This document shows positions 6,699-7,555 of a stretch of 7,555 nucleotides of DNA, piece after piece. The DNA is from Gammaproteobacteria bacterium (GTDB lineage Bacteria > Pseudomonadota > Gammaproteobacteria > UBA9214), in contig JAUVNM010000081.1 in NCBI GenBank assembly GCA_030599705.1, positions 1-7,555 on the forward strand. The letters run 5' to 3'. The notes under the pieces were generated by a model that was not told the DNA's origin, made no database searches, and saw nothing but the letters and a program-made list of their open reading frames with translations. The first letter of the stretch is position 1, and every line of letters begins with the position of its first letter. Both the position numbers and the translations under genes were made by a program.

Positions 6699-6757
6699 CC
6701 ACGGAAGCACACGGAATAATTTCCGGTAAGGTATTTATCCTTCCGTGTTTTTCCGGT
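6699..6757. promoter_or_regulatory. Phased GGAA/TTCC motif array, candidate operator
   Basis: CACGGAA occurs twice in direct orientation (6700-6706 and 6710-6716), exactly 10 bp apart. Its inverse TTCCGTG lies at 6741-6747, so ACACGGAA (6709-6716) and TTCCGTGT (6741-6748) form a perfect 8-bp inverted repeat with a 24-nt spacer. TTTCCGGT occurs at 6720-6727 and again at 6750-6757, exactly 30 bp apart. The GGAA/TTCC cores at 6703, 6713, 6721, 6741 and 6751 are spaced 10, 8, 20 and 10 bp, close to one face of the helix. The array ends about 20 bp before a candidate -10 box for the plus-strand transcript. It looks like a multi-site transcription-factor region; the factor is unknown, and a long hairpin is the alternative. 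Confidence 0.45.
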
Positions 6758-6773
6758 GCCGCTGCTTTTAGTC

Positions 6774-6782
6774 TATTATAGT
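6774..6782 (+). promoter_or_regulatory. Possible -10 region for the invertase transcript
   Basis: TATTAT (6774-6779) overlaps TATAGT (6777-6782); either could be a sigma-70 -10 hexamer. The bases 17 nt upstream of the first read TTCCGG, a poor -35, which would suit a promoter that needs an activator bound at the neighbouring motif array. A start near 6786-6790 would leave only a short leader before the first mini-ORF at 6805. Confidence 0.3.
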
Positions 6783-6804
6783 GACTCGCCAGAGGGGGGA
6801 TACG

Positions 6805-6882
6805 ATGGACATTAGCGCACACTACAGTGAGCCGGTAGCAGGCGATCAGAAAGTACGCGTTCTCGCAGGTGATCCTGAATGA
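6805..6882 (+). CDS. Putative 25-residue leader ORF upstream of invertase
   Basis: The short frame encodes MDISAHYSEPVAGDQKVRVL followed by AGDPE and a TGA stop. I recognise no family. The case for translation is its ribosome binding site: GAGGGGGGA (6792-6800) ends 4 nt before the ATG and is the strongest Shine-Dalgarno in this region. Its last codon and stop overlap the next mini-ORF in an ATGA arrangement (6879-6882), typical of translational coupling. It shares the invertase's frame, but two in-frame stops (6880-6882 and 6922-6924) separate them, so it is not an N-terminal extension. It has no runs of a single amino acid, which argues against a classical attenuation peptide. It could be a leader peptide, a real microprotein, or a decayed gene end. 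Confidence 0.4.
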   Translation: MDISAHYSEPVAGDQKVRVLAGDPE

Positions 6883-6938
6883 CAAAACAGCACTCTATTG
6901 GACCGGCTATGTACGGGGCACTGACCGTCAATGATTGA
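6879..6938 (+). CDS. Putative 19-residue coupled ORF overlapping the invertase start
   Basis: The frame reads MTKQHSIGPAMYGALTVND and stop. AGGTGA (6867-6872), a perfect six-base match to the anti-Shine-Dalgarno, lies 6 nt before its ATG and inside the preceding mini-ORF. Its TGA stop (6936-6938) lies just inside the invertase gene, which starts at 6931 on ATGATTGA, an 8-base overlap. Ribosomes ending here would be placed to restart on the invertase, which has only a weak, distant GGGG of its own. No homology is recognised. It is either a coupling peptide or a chance frame. Confidence 0.4.
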   Translation: MTKQHSIGPAMYGALTVND

Positions 6939-7555
6939 ATCTGCCCTGCAGTCTGCATACCAGGTATTGCGCGACTCGATTATCCACTACCGTGGCGAAC
7001 CGGTAGGCACCATGGCTGCCTGCGATCCGGAAGGCCTCGTTGCGGAGAACTATCAGGATTGTTTTGTCCGCGACTTTGCATCCTCGGCCATGGTTTTCCT
7101 CGCGGATGGCGACTACGACATCATCAGAAATTTCCTGGTCACTGTCCTCGAGCTGCACAGCCGGCGCAAGGCCGATGCCGGCCATGAACTGGTCAGCGGG
7201 GTCATGCCAGCCAGTTTCCGGGTAATCAGGGATGACAACGGCCAGGAAACACTGCATGCCGATTTTGGTGACAAGGCAATCGGTCGCGTCACACCCGTGG
7301 ATTCCATGATGTGGTGGATATTGCTGCTGGGTGTCTACGTGCGTGTCGCGGATGACCATGCGCTGATCGAGCGGCCTGAATTCCAGCAGACCATTCGCGA
7401 GATACTTCAGTTACTGTTGCGCGAATCCTTCGAAGACTTTCCGACACTGCTGGTGCCGGATGGCTCGTTCATGATTGACCGTCGCCTGGGTGTGCACGGG
7501 CACCCGCTGGAGATCCAGGTGCTGCTGTTTGCAGCGCTGGAGGTCGGGCGTGCAC
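6931..7555 (+). CDS. GH100 neutral/alkaline invertase (N-terminal part; continues past the window)
   Basis: Glycoside hydrolase family 100 enzymes hydrolyse sucrose to glucose and fructose in the cytoplasm and adopt an (alpha/alpha)6 barrel. The window holds 208 codons of a family usually about 460-490 residues in bacteria. Blocks matching cyanobacterial and plant members are IIHYRGEPVGTMAA (17-30), ENYQDCFVRDFASSAM (39-54), IIRNFLVTVLELHS (64-77), GVMPASFRV (90-98), DFGDKAIGRVTPVDSMMWWI (111-130), DFPTLLVPDGSFMIDRRLG (169-187) and VHGHPLEIQ (188-196). D124 and D183 are conserved acidic residues in active-site blocks. The ATG at 6931 fits the family start; a stop lies three codons before it in frame. 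It has no signal peptide, as expected. Its own ribosome binding site is weak and its start overlaps a mini-ORF stop, suggesting coupling. No in-frame stop occurs to the window edge. In bacteria such genes often accompany sucrose-phosphate synthase in osmolyte metabolism; that neighbourhood is not visible here. Confidence 0.93.
   Translation, partial: MIESALQSAYQVLRDSIIHYRGEPVGTMAACDPEGLVAENYQDCFVRDFASSAMVFLADGDYDIIRNFLVTVLELHSRRKADAGHELVSGVMPASFRVIRDDNGQETLHADFGDKAIGRVTPVDSMMWWILLLGVYVRVADDHALIERPEFQQTIREILQLLLRESFEDFPTLLVPDGSFMIDRRLGVHGHPLEIQVLLFAALEVGRA

Larger units (their letters stand above)
6612..6804. other. Divergent intergenic region, transporter gene / invertase locus
   Basis: About 190 non-coding bases separate the transporter start from the first mini-ORF on the other strand. 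The side next to the transporter (6612-6690) shows the Shine-Dalgarno AGAGGGA and a short tandem repeat, TGTCACC-CGTCACC on the minus strand, but no convincing promoter hexamers. The middle (6699-6757) holds the phased GGAA/TTCC motifs described separately. The right part (6760-6804) is AT-rich and then purine-rich, leading into a very strong Shine-Dalgarno. A minus-strand open frame crossing this region (6885-6667) lacks codon or family support and is not called a gene. Confidence 0.6.

Noticed and set aside
6612..6710. 33-residue N-terminal extension of the transporter from the ATG at 6710
   Set aside because: The ATG at 6611 has a good AGAGGGA ribosome binding site and leads into the first hydrophobic segment; the extension shows no family-like sequence.
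6928..7359. 143-codon minus-strand frame inside the invertase region
   Set aside because: It is antisense to a clear GH100 coding sequence and shows no features of its own.

Overview
The window reads as a chromosomal stretch of a moderately GC-rich gammaproteobacterium. Protein resemblance to E. coli/Pseudomonas-type RNase PH, RdgB, HemW and PpsA, the order rph-rdgB-hemW, and gammaproteobacterial REP-like intergenic repeats all point there. A more exact placement (a Chromatiales/Ectothiorhodospiraceae-like lineage would fit) is only a guess. No phage, transposase, CRISPR, tRNA or rRNA signal was seen.

Layout, right to left on the minus strand: a 603-residue Na+/phosphate symporter-family protein with a PhoU-like tail (6611-4800), PEP synthase ppsA (4731-2308), RNase PH rph (2228-1509), the non-canonical purine NTP pyrophosphatase rdgB (1327-731) and the first 227 codons of the heme chaperone hemW (682-1, running off the window). 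A TATAAT box sits just before rph. REP-like palindromic repeats fill both gaps of rph-rdgB-hemW, and one of them supplies the rdgB stop codon.

On the plus strand, diverging from the transporter gene, the last 625 bases encode the N-terminal part of a GH100 neutral/alkaline invertase, which hydrolyses sucrose and is best known from plants and cyanobacteria. The divergent intergenic region holds a helically phased set of GGAA/TTCC motifs. It also holds two tiny ORFs (25 and 19 codons), each with a good Shine-Dalgarno, that overlap each other and the invertase start like a translational relay.

Functionally this is mostly housekeeping: nucleotide-pool cleaning, tRNA 3' processing, heme delivery, gluconeogenic PEP formation, and phosphate or ion transport, beside the start of a sucrose-metabolism locus. 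The points most worth a second look are the mini-ORF relay before the invertase, the phased motif array upstream of it, and a Val in PEP synthase where the PSRP-phosphorylated regulatory Thr normally sits. I did not find a clear undescribed multi-gene system; the invertase locus continues past the right edge.
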